Shown: in pieces, positions 1 to 5,601 of the stretch
How positions within the stretch are numbered: the stretch's first letter is position 1
Layout: each line of letters begins with the position of its first letter
Assembly: GCA_933226995.1 (NCBI GenBank)
Contig: CAKOFP010000208.1
Coordinates: 1-7,248, forward strand
Direction of reading: 5' to 3'
DNA from: Candidatus Nitrosopolaris rasttigaisensis
Lineage (GTDB): Archaea; Thermoproteota; Nitrososphaeria; Nitrososphaerales; Nitrososphaeraceae
DNA: 7,248 nt
Notes under the pieces: generated by a model
The model's database searches: none
Told to the model about the DNA's origin: nothing
What the model saw: only the letters and a program-made list of their open reading frames with translations
Translations under genes and position numbers: made by a program

Positions 1-1048
1 ATTGTCCAGTGTGACCATTAAAGTATACTCGATGTGATTCGATAATTTTGTAAATCAGATTTGAAATTTGAAGAGTTTAGAGTAAGACAGACAAAGCACA
101 CAAATCACACATTGGCATCGACAAAGATGTTTGAATATCTGCTCTACTCTGCGATTGGATCTGTTGGCACATTCTTAGTACTCCAGATAGGATGGCACCT
201 TACATCATGTAGTTTATATGACACTGAATGAACTGAATTCGTAAATAATTTTTTAGTATGACGCCAGATTAATGAGATCGCTTTTGACTATCTAGTGCAG
301 ATATTTTTTCTGGGCAATCCTCTTTCTATGAGAAACGGAAGTTTGTTTTCAAGCATCGCACGGATGGTTGCGTCTATAGAAAAATTTTCGAAATATTTGC
401 CAATAGCTCAAAACATCGATAAATAACACAAGGTTCAGTAAAACCACAAAAACTGGATGATAAGAGAGAGGATGATGTTCGGATATATTCTAGATGTGTA
501 ATGCATTTAGAATAATCATTAGTATGAAGGGTACCACCATACACAAGACCGAAAAAGTAGGAATTTCTTGCCGAGATAAATAATGGATGAGGTCGAAGGA
601 GCATTCGGGGATGTAGCGTTATCCCTTAGCGCCTAGCCCTTTCAAATCGTAATTGTATAAGATACGACTATCCTCCATTGCTAGTACATGTGTTGATAAG
701 GATCTGCTTAATGTGTGTGTCCGCACTCCAACCAAAGATAGTAGTCGGCAAACCGAATACAGATGGCGCGTGCGACGACACACATCATAACTAATAAACA
801 AATTCTTGTTATATTGATTGAGGTACAGTGGACTAAATGATATACAGATAGTTAAAAGTGAAAATTCTAATCAGTACGATATTAAAATTTGACGTGAGGT
901 ATTGTGAAGATTGAGTATTATTGTTCATAGGACTCTTGTGACAAGATCATTACTAAGACGCATCAACCTCATATCGATAAACTTCTCACTTATACAAACG
1001 TACCTCAAATCTATTATAATATTATCAGTGAATAGATGTTGAAGGTAT
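1..1048. other. Long intergenic stretch without a supportable gene
   Basis: I read both strands and found no ORF with recognisable family features. Two minus-strand ORFs (604-374, 76 codons; 801-619, 60 codons) are Cys- and Ser-rich, match no family I know, and look like chance frames in AT-rich DNA. A 34-codon + strand ORF at 127-231 would encode one hydrophobic segment, but it has no clear ribosome site. No tRNA-like T-arm, CRISPR repeat or inverted repeat of note was seen. The last ~40 bases carry the likely promoter of the secreted-protein gene at 1049. The stretch may be decayed genic DNA or may hold an unrecognised RNA. Confidence 0.5.
1013..1022 (+). promoter_or_regulatory. Putative TATA box of the 1049 gene
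   Basis: The sequence tattataata lies about 27-36 bases upstream of the ATG at 1049. Archaeal TATA boxes sit roughly 25 bases before the transcription start, so this placement predicts a start near 1040-1047 and a very short leader. A weak purine-rich element (gaaggt, 1041-1046) precedes the ATG. Assignment is by position and composition only. Confidence 0.4.
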
Positions 1049-1282
1049 ATGAAAAAAACAATTCTGAAAAAAATGACTTTCGCCATAGTTACGGTTGCAG
1101 CTCTTGCCGCATTGGTAATATCTCAGAATGGAGTATATAGCCAAAATGCGCTCGCTGCTACAAAGGATACTTCGAATGGTCATGACTCAGACTGTAACCA
1201 AGCTGGTCCAGGTCACGTTGATCAAAATCAACCGTGCAATGGTTCTGGAGACAAGGGTAGCGACAATTCTAACGAACAATAG
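1049..1282 (+). CDS. Small secreted protein with two cysteines
   Basis: The 77-residue product has a classical Sec signal peptide. The n-region is lysine-rich (MKKTILKK), followed by a hydrophobic stretch at about residues 10-26 and a likely cleavage after Ala36 in the context NALA-A. The mature part is only about 40 residues. It is polar, rich in Asn, Asp, Gly, Gln and Ser, and has just two cysteines (Cys49 and Cys63) flanking a Gly-Pro-Gly-His segment, so a single disulfide or a metal-binding loop is possible. Small secreted proteins of this sort are common in Nitrososphaeria but mostly uncharacterised. It stands alone on its strand with its own TATA-like element, and the T-run at 1328-1333 could end the transcript. 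I do not recognise a family. The signal peptide makes a real gene likely, while the function is unknown. Confidence 0.7.
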   Translation: MKKTILKKMTFAIVTVAALAALVISQNGVYSQNALAATKDTSNGHDSDCNQAGPGHVDQNQPCNGSGDKGSDNSNEQ

Positions 1283-1327
1283 AGATGAAAATACATTGGC
1301 AATCCAGTAATGTCGATACACCCACTA

Positions 1328-1333
1328 TTTTTT
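1328..1333 (+). terminator. T-run, possible archaeal terminator
   Basis: Six consecutive T residues lie about 45 bases after the stop of the secreted-protein gene. Archaeal RNA polymerase terminates at such U-tracts without a required hairpin. No stem precedes it. Confidence 0.3.
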
Positions 1334-1420
1334 GAATTTGCCATTTGATTATGATGTGACATACTAATGGTTCTAGGTTTTTTATACCTCTACTTTCATT
1401 ATAAATGCCTAGCTCCTACT

Positions 1421-1482
1421 GAAGCTGATATTCCAGCGGCTCTAATGAAGCTGATATTCCAGCGGCTCTAATGAAGCTGATA
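1421..1482. repeat. 26-bp tandem repeat, 2.4 copies
   Basis: Unit 1 is 1421-1446, unit 2 is 1447-1472, and a third copy stops after 10 bases (1473-1482). The unit begins gaagctgatattccagcggc and ends tctaat, and the two full copies are identical. It lies in the spacer between the secreted-protein gene and the interrupted regulator, downstream of a TATA-like cattataaatg at 1399-1409. Identical copies point to a recent slippage or duplication. The length is not a multiple of three, so it would shift any reading frame crossing it. Confidence 0.9.
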
Positions 1483-1656
1483 CATCCTGGACAATCTAAC
1501 TGCATCAAAGATGTCATTGCAACTTGTAGCTCCTTTGTCCAATTTTCCTTCGTGGTCCACAGCTGTTCTTACCGAAGTTGTCAACCCTCGAATCCTGCAA
1601 TAAAGGCATCTTCTAACAGCATCTTGGTATGACCTATCATGGCTTTTCCGAATTGA

Positions 1657-1812
1657 ATGGTTTGTTGGATTGTGGGGAATGAGTTTGAAGGAAATGCCAA
1701 TAGGGTTATTCGGTTCATCCAAGACAATCCTGGTTGCCATTTGCGGCAGATCAAGAAGGAGTTGAAATTATCTCTTTGAACGGTCCAGTATCATTTAGAT
1801 AGACTAGAGAAA
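1657..1812 (+). pseudogene. Detached N-terminal part of the double winged-helix regulator, ended by TGA
   Basis: Reading from the ATG at 1657, in the same frame as the ORF at 1813, gives 40 codons that end at a TGA at 1777-1779, and then open frame continues into the 1813 gene. The segment before the stop contains RVIRFIQDNPGCHLRQIKKE, and TVQYHLDRLEKMG follows the stop. These align without gaps to residues 28-66 of the intact regulator encoded at 5051-4404 (RLYKYIQNSPGSHLRKIVKD, then TQYHLDILEKSG). The TGA falls exactly where the intact copy has a glycine (Gly53), so one G-to-T change in GGA would create it. The result is a first winged helix split inside its recognition region. The ATG at 1657 directly follows a TGA in the same frame. 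The alternatives are a sequencing error or stop readthrough, for which nothing specific is seen. Confidence 0.75.
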
Positions 1813-2208
1813 ATGGGTACCCTTACATCCAGTAGATATGGTTCGTACAAGTGTTACTTCCCTAGTGGAGTTTTCAGAGAAAGTCAAAAAGACCTATTGC
1901 AAATATTAAATCATGAAACTACAAGAGAAATACTCATGTTTATTATTGAACAAAACAATCCGACACAGACAGATATTGTAAACAAAGTTGGAATATCGAA
2001 TGCAAGCATAAATTGGCATATTAAGAAGCTAATTAGTTTAAAAGTGATAAATGAGCTAAAAGAAGGAAAGTACAAAAGATATCAAATACATAGTAATCCG
2101 AGATATATTTTGGCATTATTGAAGAATTATTATCCCAGCATATGGGACACCTGGAGCACCAGATTGATTGAATTATTTCTATCGCTATCCAGTAAGGAGG
2201 AAAAATAG
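1813..2208 (+). CDS. Truncated double winged-helix transcriptional regulator (COG3398-like)
   Basis: The 131-residue ORF starts at an internal ATG that corresponds to the wing of the first DNA-binding domain, so residues 1-20 are the tail of that domain. A complete second winged helix follows at about residues 36-93: a helix with REILMFIIEQNNPTQTDIV, a recognition helix NASINWHIKKLISLKVI, and a wing EGKYKRYQI. A C-terminal helical region (about 96-126, with YYPSIWDTWSTRLIELFLSL) probably mediates dimerisation. The paralogue at 5051-4404 aligns along the whole length and has two full winged helices in 215 residues. Archaeal proteins with two such domains are annotated as predicted transcriptional regulators. 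The next gene, for a membrane protein, begins two bases after the stop, so they form an operon. Whether translation restarts at 1813 or the gene is dead cannot be told from sequence. No strong ribosome site precedes 1813. Confidence 0.7.
   Translation: MGTLTSSRYGSYKCYFPSGVFRESQKDLLQILNHETTREILMFIIEQNNPTQTDIVNKVGISNASINWHIKKLISLKVINELKEGKYKRYQIHSNPRYILALLKNYYPSIWDTWSTRLIELFLSLSSKEEK
2194..2200 (+). promoter_or_regulatory. Strong Shine-Dalgarno for the 2211 gene
   Basis: AAGGAGG lies inside the last codons of the regulator and ten bases before the ATG at 2211. It fixes that start and indicates that the membrane protein is translated from the regulator mRNA, even if the regulator itself is interrupted upstream. 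Confidence 0.7.
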
Positions 2209-2210
2209 AT

Positions 2211-2534
2211 ATGGAGATCGCATTTATCGTTGGAAAGTTGCTTCTTCCTGATATTGAAGGATCATCTACAACAATAGAAAATATACTCAGACTAGGGATT
2301 GGAGCATTTTCCATTATTCTTTTAGCACTATCTATATCTGCTTATAGAAAATCCGGCCTCAAAAAAATAGCTTACGCTGCTACAGCATTTGCTCTGTTTG
2401 CAATACAGTTATTTTTTGGAATTCTAGAGGGTACTGTCAAATCACGTGAAACTGTATATGTCAACATAATATCTTACGCAATGATCCTTACTATTCTTAT
2501 TCTATTCTTTTTAGCCATAGTCAAAAGGAAATAA
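2211..2534 (+). CDS. Small three-helix membrane protein, partner of the regulator (module A)
   Basis: The 107-residue protein has a short N-terminal amphipathic or extracytoplasmic stretch, then three hydrophobic segments at about residues 26-45, 52-72 and 83-103, ending in a basic tail (VKRK). It aligns with the 114-residue protein at 4404-4060: both share a first helix ending in AYR, a basic turn (Lys-Lys or Arg-Arg), and then a second helix with AAFxLFxI (ATAFALFAI here). Each copy is directly downstream of a double winged-helix regulator. Basic residues at the first loop and at the C-terminus would be placed in the cytoplasm by the positive-inside rule, leaving the N-terminus outside. No catalytic or transport motif is visible. 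A role in sensing a membrane signal or anchoring its regulator is inference from coupling alone. Confidence 0.75.
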   Translation: MEIAFIVGKLLLPDIEGSSTTIENILRLGIGAFSIILLALSISAYRKSGLKKIAYAATAFALFAIQLFFGILEGTVKSRETVYVNIISYAMILTILILFFLAIVKRK

Positions 2535-2786
2535 AAATGAGTGTCTTCAACAAAATTGAACCAACAACCTATTCTTACCTATGTCTTTTGAATCAGTAAA
2601 AATATTTTCGTTATTGGTTGTTGTAGTTTGAATTAAATGAAGTGGATTATTTGATGTACGCCAACAACAGCATATTAGACAATAACATCAAGTCTTTGGA
2701 CATTAAATGGTTTCTGACGGTGTTTACACCCATTAAAAACCAACATTTATATCTGTCTTTAATTTCCTTAGCTTTAGACAATTAAA
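2535..2786. other. Intergenic spacer with promoter of the phasin-like gene
   Basis: It contains an 8-base inverted repeat (caacaacc near 2562-2569 and ggttgttg near 2616-2623) and the TATA-like element listed separately. A 43-codon ORF (2654-2785) ends one base before the next ATG, but its sequence has no family features and overlaps the promoter. Confidence 0.4.
2745..2752 (+). promoter_or_regulatory. Putative TATA box of the phasin-like gene
   Basis: The sequence atttatat lies about 35-42 bases upstream of the ATG at 2787. This predicts a transcription start near 2775 and a leader of about ten bases. Confidence 0.4.
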
Positions 2787-3257
2787 ATGGTAGACAGTAA
2801 ATCCAAAGATGATGCCACCACAACACCAAGACCAACTGGTGACGTAAGCAAGCTATACGATACGGTTAACGAGAACTTCGTTAAGACAGTAGACGAGTTG
2901 GCAAAAGTTCAGCCAAAATATGGACAATCAATCCATAATACAATTTTAGCTCAAATACATACAATAAAGAATGTTATCCATAATACAATTTTAGCTCAAA
3001 AGCAGTTGGCAAGTGGCTGGAATTTTCCAGTAGCATACACTGAAGAATTTGTAAAGGAATCAGACGAAATCACCAAGAACATACTCAACGCAATTGATGT
3101 GAATAACGAGATGGCGGTGAAGTCACTTGATGCAATAACAGAAAACTTCAAAACCTTTAATCGAACAATTGATTCATTTACAGAATTCAACATCAATACT
3201 GCTAAAACTTGGAATTCACTCTACAGTGCACAACAACAACAATTCCTAAAGCAATAA
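2787..3257 (+). CDS. Phasin-like helical protein with internal 15-residue duplication
   Basis: The 156-residue protein has no signal peptide or membrane segment. After a polar, disordered-looking N-terminus (residues 1-20) it is predicted to be almost wholly amphipathic helix up to a Gln-rich end (QQQQFLKQ). Phe, Tyr and Trp recur along it (YTEEFVKES, NFKTFNRTIDSFTEFN, KTWNSLYSAQQQ). This spacing and length resemble phasins, the small helical proteins that coat polyhydroxyalkanoate granules, and some Nitrososphaeria carry PHA synthase genes. No synthase lies in this window. Residues 49-63 and 64-78 are a tandem duplication: IHNTILAQ occurs twice, and the first 25 bases of each 45-bp unit are identical (2931-2955 and 2976-3000). 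The gene is monocistronic with its own TATA-like element. The phasin assignment is tentative, and another helical adaptor or coiled-coil protein would look similar. Confidence 0.75.
   Translation: MVDSKSKDDATTTPRPTGDVSKLYDTVNENFVKTVDELAKVQPKYGQSIHNTILAQIHTIKNVIHNTILAQKQLASGWNFPVAYTEEFVKESDEITKNILNAIDVNNEMAVKSLDAITENFKTFNRTIDSFTEFNINTAKTWNSLYSAQQQQFLKQ
2931..3000 (+). repeat. In-frame 45-bp tandem duplication inside the phasin-like gene
   Basis: The first copy begins at 2931 and the second at 2976. The first 25 bases of each are identical (atccataatacaatttt and the next eight), after which the second copy diverges. The period of 45 bases equals 15 codons, or about four helical turns, so it lengthens the helix without breaking its register. 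Confidence 0.9.
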
Positions 3258-3261
3258 TTCA

Positions 3262-3280
3262 TTCTTTTTGTCTTCCCTTT
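3262..3280 (+). terminator. Pyrimidine-rich tract, probable terminator of the phasin-like gene
   Basis: The sequence ttctttttgtcttcccttt starts five bases after the stop codon and includes a run of five T. This fits archaeal U-tract termination. Confidence 0.4.
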
Positions 3281-3438
3281 GTCTATCGCAGCTTCACCTT
3301 GGTAGACAACATCGGTTGCTGTCAGGTCATAACGGCAGACAAATTTATTCCTATCTTCACAAACCAATTTATTGAAAAGTTTGTTCAAAATGCTGAGCCT
3401 GCTCTTAATAATTATCGCTAACTCTTCAGAGTGTGCTT

Positions 3439-3460
3439 GCCAAGCAAGTATAAGCTTGGC
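3439..3460. repeat. Inverted repeat, possible stem-loop
   Basis: The arms gccaagc (3439-3445) and gcttggc (3454-3460) are perfectly complementary around an 8-base loop. It sits between two converging genes, so it could protect a 3' end. There is no T-run after it on either strand. Confidence 0.5.
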
Positions 3461-3577
3461 TGGCTAAAGTCAGAATTTTGAAGCCCAGACAAATATCCAG
3501 CTATAGCCCAATTGGAAGTGAGTCTTACAGCTTGTACTTTTCTAGTCTAACTAACTGTCGTTATCTAATCCTACTCT

Positions 3578-3847
3578 TCACAGATCAGTCCTTGGATCGA
3601 GATGTCCTCTTTTCTCTCCGGCATTTTCCACTTCGGCGTGTCTATGCTTACTGGTTGTACTGGTGATACTACTATTATTAGTAGAGTTGGTAAGACTGCT
3701 TGTTGCGTTGCTCGCAGTAGAGTGGCTGTGATGATGATGTGTGTTTGTCTTGGAAGAGGCCAAAGTAGTTGTGCTTAAAAAAGCTGATGTTGTAATGGCG
3801 ATCGCCAGAATGGCTAGTACAGAAAATATTCTTATCTTTGTATTCAT
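3578..3847 (-). CDS. His-rich, Ser/Thr/Asn-rich small secreted protein
   Basis: The 89-residue product begins with a Sec signal peptide: basic start MNTKIR, hydrophobic core at about residues 7-24, likely cleavage after Ala30 (TTLA-SSK). The mature part has a His cluster (His37-40 and His42), a low-complexity Ser/Thr/Asn stretch (about 43-66), and a charged C-terminus with three more His (68, 70, 82). The Asn residues at 47, 54, 57 and 58 all sit in N-x-S/T sequons, so the linker could be heavily N-glycosylated at the cell surface. The His cluster suggests binding of copper, nickel or zinc, which is plausible for an ammonia oxidiser that depends on copper, but this is inference. It has its own TATA-like element and probably an almost leaderless transcript. 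No known family is recognised. Confidence 0.7.
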   Translation of the reverse strand: MNTKIRIFSVLAILAIAITTSAFLSTTTLASSKTNTHHHHSHSTASNATSSLTNSTNNSSITSTTSKHRHAEVENAGEKRGHLDPRTDL

Positions 3848-3870
3848 TGTATCGCTATATTAAATATATC

Positions 3871-3879
3871 CTTTATACG
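3871..3879 (-). promoter_or_regulatory. Putative TATA box of the His-rich secreted gene
   Basis: Read on the minus strand it is cgtataaag, 24-32 bases before the ATG at 3847, which predicts a leaderless or nearly leaderless mRNA. A second AT-rich stretch (gatatatttaatatag, minus strand) lies between it and the start and is a weaker alternative. Confidence 0.45.
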
Positions 3880-4010
3880 AAGTTAGTTTAATTTCATTAT
3901 AACTAAGTTTTAGGCAATTTTGTCACGCGCACGGTTTCTGTAGCACACCCCAGAAGACTAAAGGTCGCTAATTGCTGTGCTGTTCAGCGTTATTGGTTTC
4001 GCAAACGCAT

Positions 4011-4024
4011 GTATAAAAACAAAG
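4011..4024 (-). terminator. T-run, possible terminator of module B
   Basis: On the minus strand the sequence is ctttgtttttatac, about 40 bases after the stop of the membrane-protein gene. It has five consecutive T and no preceding stem. Confidence 0.3.
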
Positions 4025-4059
4025 AACGTATTTCAGCCAATAATATGTCTTTTATTTTG

Positions 4060-4404
4060 CTATATTTTTCCTCCTTTTCTTATGATTGCCATGAAGAATA
4101 GCAACAATATAACGAATCCGGATATCGATAATGCAAGTTCTATGGTAATTGATTGTGTTTCTGGAATAATGAAGTCTAGCCTAGCTATTATTGTTCTAAT
4201 AGAAAATAATCCAAAGGCTGCAGAAACAAAAAGTAGTCTTCTTGTCTTTGCGTTTCTGTAAGCTATCAGTGACAATACAACCAGAAATGCTGCAAATATT
4301 CCAGTTCCGTAGTCAAACAAATCAACGATTTCTAGTTCTCGAGGATCGTGTATTTGGCTTACAACAAAATTTACTACAAACAATAACACATTTTCTAGCA
4401 ACAT
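4060..4404 (-). CDS. Small three-helix membrane protein, partner of the regulator (module B)
   Basis: The 114-residue protein has an amphipathic N-terminal stretch (MLLENVLLFVVNFVV), then an acidic segment (about 20-31). Three hydrophobic segments follow at about 32-49, 56-79 and 87-108, with a basic tail (IIRKGGKI). It is a paralogue of the protein at 2211-2534: helix 1 ends in AYR, a basic turn (KTRR) follows, and helix 2 carries SAAFGLFSIR. The ATG overlaps the TAA of the regulator by one base (TAATG), and a GAGG element lies ten bases upstream (4415-4418), so the two proteins are made from one mRNA. No enzymatic or transporter motif is visible. A signal-sensing or regulator-anchoring role is inferred from the conserved pairing only. 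Confidence 0.8.
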   Translation of the reverse strand: MLLENVLLFVVNFVVSQIHDPRELEIVDLFDYGTGIFAAFLVVLSLIAYRNAKTRRLLFVSAAFGLFSIRTIIARLDFIIPETQSITIELALSISGFVILLLFFMAIIRKGGKI

Positions 4405-5051
4405 TATTTTTCATCCTCTTCCTTAGTATACTCAGGATCTTCATTTTGTTCGAGTTTGTTAGCTGTACCTGAAGATACCAAAAGCTCCAAGAACAGTTCT
4501 GCGAGTCTACTCGCCAGATTGTTCCAAACGCTTGGATGATAAGCTTTCAAATTAGATGCAAGACTCCTTAGGATTTCCTCTTTGATAGAGTACCTTACAA
4601 CTTTCCATTCACGTGCGCTCTTAGCTATTCCGGCTTCTATCAGCTTAGACATGTGCCAGTTGATTGTTGGAGCTGAAAAATGTTTGAAATTTGCAATATA
4701 TCCCTGCGTTGAATTAGGATGTTCAATCAAATAAACCAAAATGTCTCTGGAGGTTTCCTGTCTCAAAAATGCCAAGATTATTTCAGATGTCGCATCATGT
4801 ATTGCCACCGGATAATATCGTCTATACAGACCGATCCTTCTGGACTTGATTTGCCCAGATTTCTCCAGTATATCAAGATGATATTGAGTGTCACCCATGG
4901 CTAATCCCACGTCCTTGACAATTTTTCGAAGGTGAGACCCTGGACTATTTTGAATGTACTTATACAATCTGATCTTGTTATTTTCTGATTTATCAAACCC
5001 TCTCTCATCTTTACTATTGTTAGCATCATCATTATCTGCGGCGTCAGGCAA
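4404..5051 (-). CDS. Double winged-helix transcriptional regulator (COG3398-like), intact copy
   Basis: The 215-residue protein starts with an acidic, Asn-rich disordered tail (residues 1-25). A first winged helix follows at about 27-80 (RLYKYIQNSPGSHLRKIV, recognition helix GDTQYHLDILEKSG, wing GLYRRYYPV). A second occupies about 100-157 (RDILVYLIEHPNSTQGYI, recognition helix APTINWHMSKLIEAG, wing WKVVRYSI). A C-terminal helix (158-193) and an acidic tail (EQNEDPEYTKEEDEK) complete it. Archaeal regulators with this pair of domains bind DNA as dimers; the target here is unknown. The interrupted copy at 1657-2208 aligns over both domains. The start is a TTG at 5051 that directly follows an in-frame TGA on the minus strand. 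No in-frame ATG occurs before residue 52, which lies inside the first domain, so TTG is the best choice. An AAGGAG lies upstream, with 11 bases between it and TTG. The gene overlaps its membrane partner by one base. Confidence 0.85.
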   Translation of the reverse strand: MPDAADNDDANNSKDERGFDKSENNKIRLYKYIQNSPGSHLRKIVKDVGLAMGDTQYHLDILEKSGQIKSRRIGLYRRYYPVAIHDATSEIILAFLRQETSRDILVYLIEHPNSTQGYIANFKHFSAPTINWHMSKLIEAGIAKSAREWKVVRYSIKEEILRSLASNLKAYHPSVWNNLASRLAELFLELLVSSGTANKLEQNEDPEYTKEEDEK

Positions 5052-5349
5052 TCATTTTCTTTCTCCTTATCCTTATCGCATTCAATAGGTGGCATTAAAC
5101 TAATTAACATATACAAGCTATTGATGTTTTTGTTACAGCACCTTTACAGAAAGGAAACGGATTTGCGTGTCTTTCTCTCCCTCTAGTATACGGGGTTATA
5201 ATACACGTAGGTTGTATCTGATTTAGTTATGGCATACACTTCTCTAAACGTCTTGCTAGAAATATGCATCATAAGGCTAATAGTGAAGGTATCAAATAGC
5301 CAATTGTACGACTAAATTTTAATAGATGTAACTTATAGTATAAATTGAA
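5052..5349. other. Divergent intergenic region upstream of module B and the 5350 gene
   Basis: This region should hold two outward promoters. On the minus strand, gtatatgttaa at about 5105-5115 is TATA-like and would start transcription near 5080-5085. On the plus strand, taaatttt at 5313-5320 and ttatagtataaa at 5333-5344 are candidates for the gene at 5350. No further repeat or gene was seen. Confidence 0.4.
5313..5320 (+). promoter_or_regulatory. Putative TATA box of the 5350 gene
   Basis: The sequence taaatttt lies 30-37 bases before the ATG at 5350, in the right range for a short leader. The closer ttatagtataaa (5333-5344) is too near the ATG unless translation starts further downstream. 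Confidence 0.3.
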
Positions 5350-5592
5350 ATGTCAAACAATAAAACAACCACAATGCTTGTTGTAGTTGTAGCAGCATTC
5401 GCAGCAGTAGGAGCATTAACAGCACTAGGTACCTTTGTTACTACCCCAGGTACCTTTGGGTTGGGAAGCTTTGCTACTCCAGCATTCGCATCATATGGAG
5501 ACAGCCAACACGACAGGCAACAATTAGTAACTACTCCTATCTTTTTTGAAAATCCGCAAGAAATTGTATTCTGCTGCAAATTCAGCTCTTAA
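5350..5592 (+). CDS. Small secreted protein with Ala/Val-rich signal peptide
   Basis: The 80-residue product begins MSNNKTTTM, followed by a Val/Ala-rich hydrophobic segment (about residues 9-29). A Gly/Thr/Phe-rich stretch leads to a likely signal peptidase site after Ala47 (TPAFA-SYG). Within it, GTFVTTP at 27-33 and GTFGLGS at 34-40 are a 7-codon near repeat, coded by identical aggtacctttg at 5427-5437 and 5448-5458. The mature part is only about 33 residues, polar at first (DSQHDRQQ) and ending with an adjacent cysteine pair (Cys75-Cys76). N-termini of this form are typical of exported proteins in Nitrososphaeria. The short mature part may mean a natural peptide or an early stop after a frameshift. 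The T6 run at 5542-5547 is a plausible slip site, since the next frame stays open to 5609 or so. Function unknown. Confidence 0.6.
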   Translation: MSNNKTTTMLVVVVAAFAAVGALTALGTFVTTPGTFGLGSFATPAFASYGDSQHDRQQLVTTPIFFENPQEIVFCCKFSS

Positions 5593-5601
5593 CTCGCCCA
5601 A

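Larger units (their letters stand above)
3258..3577. other. Convergent intergenic region with a stem-loop
   Basis: This lies between the ends of the phasin-like gene (+) and the His-rich secreted gene (-). It holds a pyrimidine-rich T tract just after the first gene and a 7-bp stem-loop at 3439-3460. An overlapping + frame runs to a TAA at 3419-3421 (ending with FVQNAEPALNNYR), but its start lies within the phasin-like gene and I see no reason to call it a gene. Confidence 0.4.
3848..4059. other. Intergenic region between two minus-strand genes
   Basis: It carries the promoter of the His-rich gene and an A-run that reads as a T-run at the end of module B on the minus strand. A 6-base inverted pair (agcaca near 3941 and tgtgct near 3975) is too short to interpret. 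Confidence 0.4.

Noticed and set aside
374..801. Two minus-strand ORFs of 76 and 60 codons (604-374 and 801-619)
   Set aside because: No family features, no signal peptide or domain, Cys/Ser-rich chance-like composition, and no convincing start signals.
1128..1310. Plus-strand ORF of 60 codons
   Set aside because: Overlaps the secreted-protein gene in another frame; the signal-peptide frame is clearly the real one.
1468..1740. Minus-strand ORF of 90 codons
   Set aside because: Its first part is antisense to the interrupted regulator's coding sequence and the rest shows no motif; a shadow frame is more likely.
1777..1779. TGA as selenocysteine
   Set aside because: No selenocysteine machinery is expected in Nitrososphaeria, the aligned residue is glycine, and no insertion element is apparent.
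2654..2785. 43-codon ORF ending one base before the phasin-like ATG
   Set aside because: It overlaps the likely promoter, has no ribosome site and no recognisable sequence.
3209..3666. Plus-strand ORFs at 3209-3421 and 3478-3666
   Set aside because: The first starts inside the phasin-like gene in another frame; the second runs antisense into the His-rich gene. Neither has protein-like features.
3729..3742. tgatgatgatg string as C/D-box RNA or microsatellite
   Set aside because: It is the antisense of the His codon run in the secreted protein; no matching D box pair is present.
3977..4472. Plus-strand ORFs opposite module B (3977-4261 and 4242-4472)
   Set aside because: Antisense to the membrane protein and regulator, which have a clear paralogue and coupled translation.
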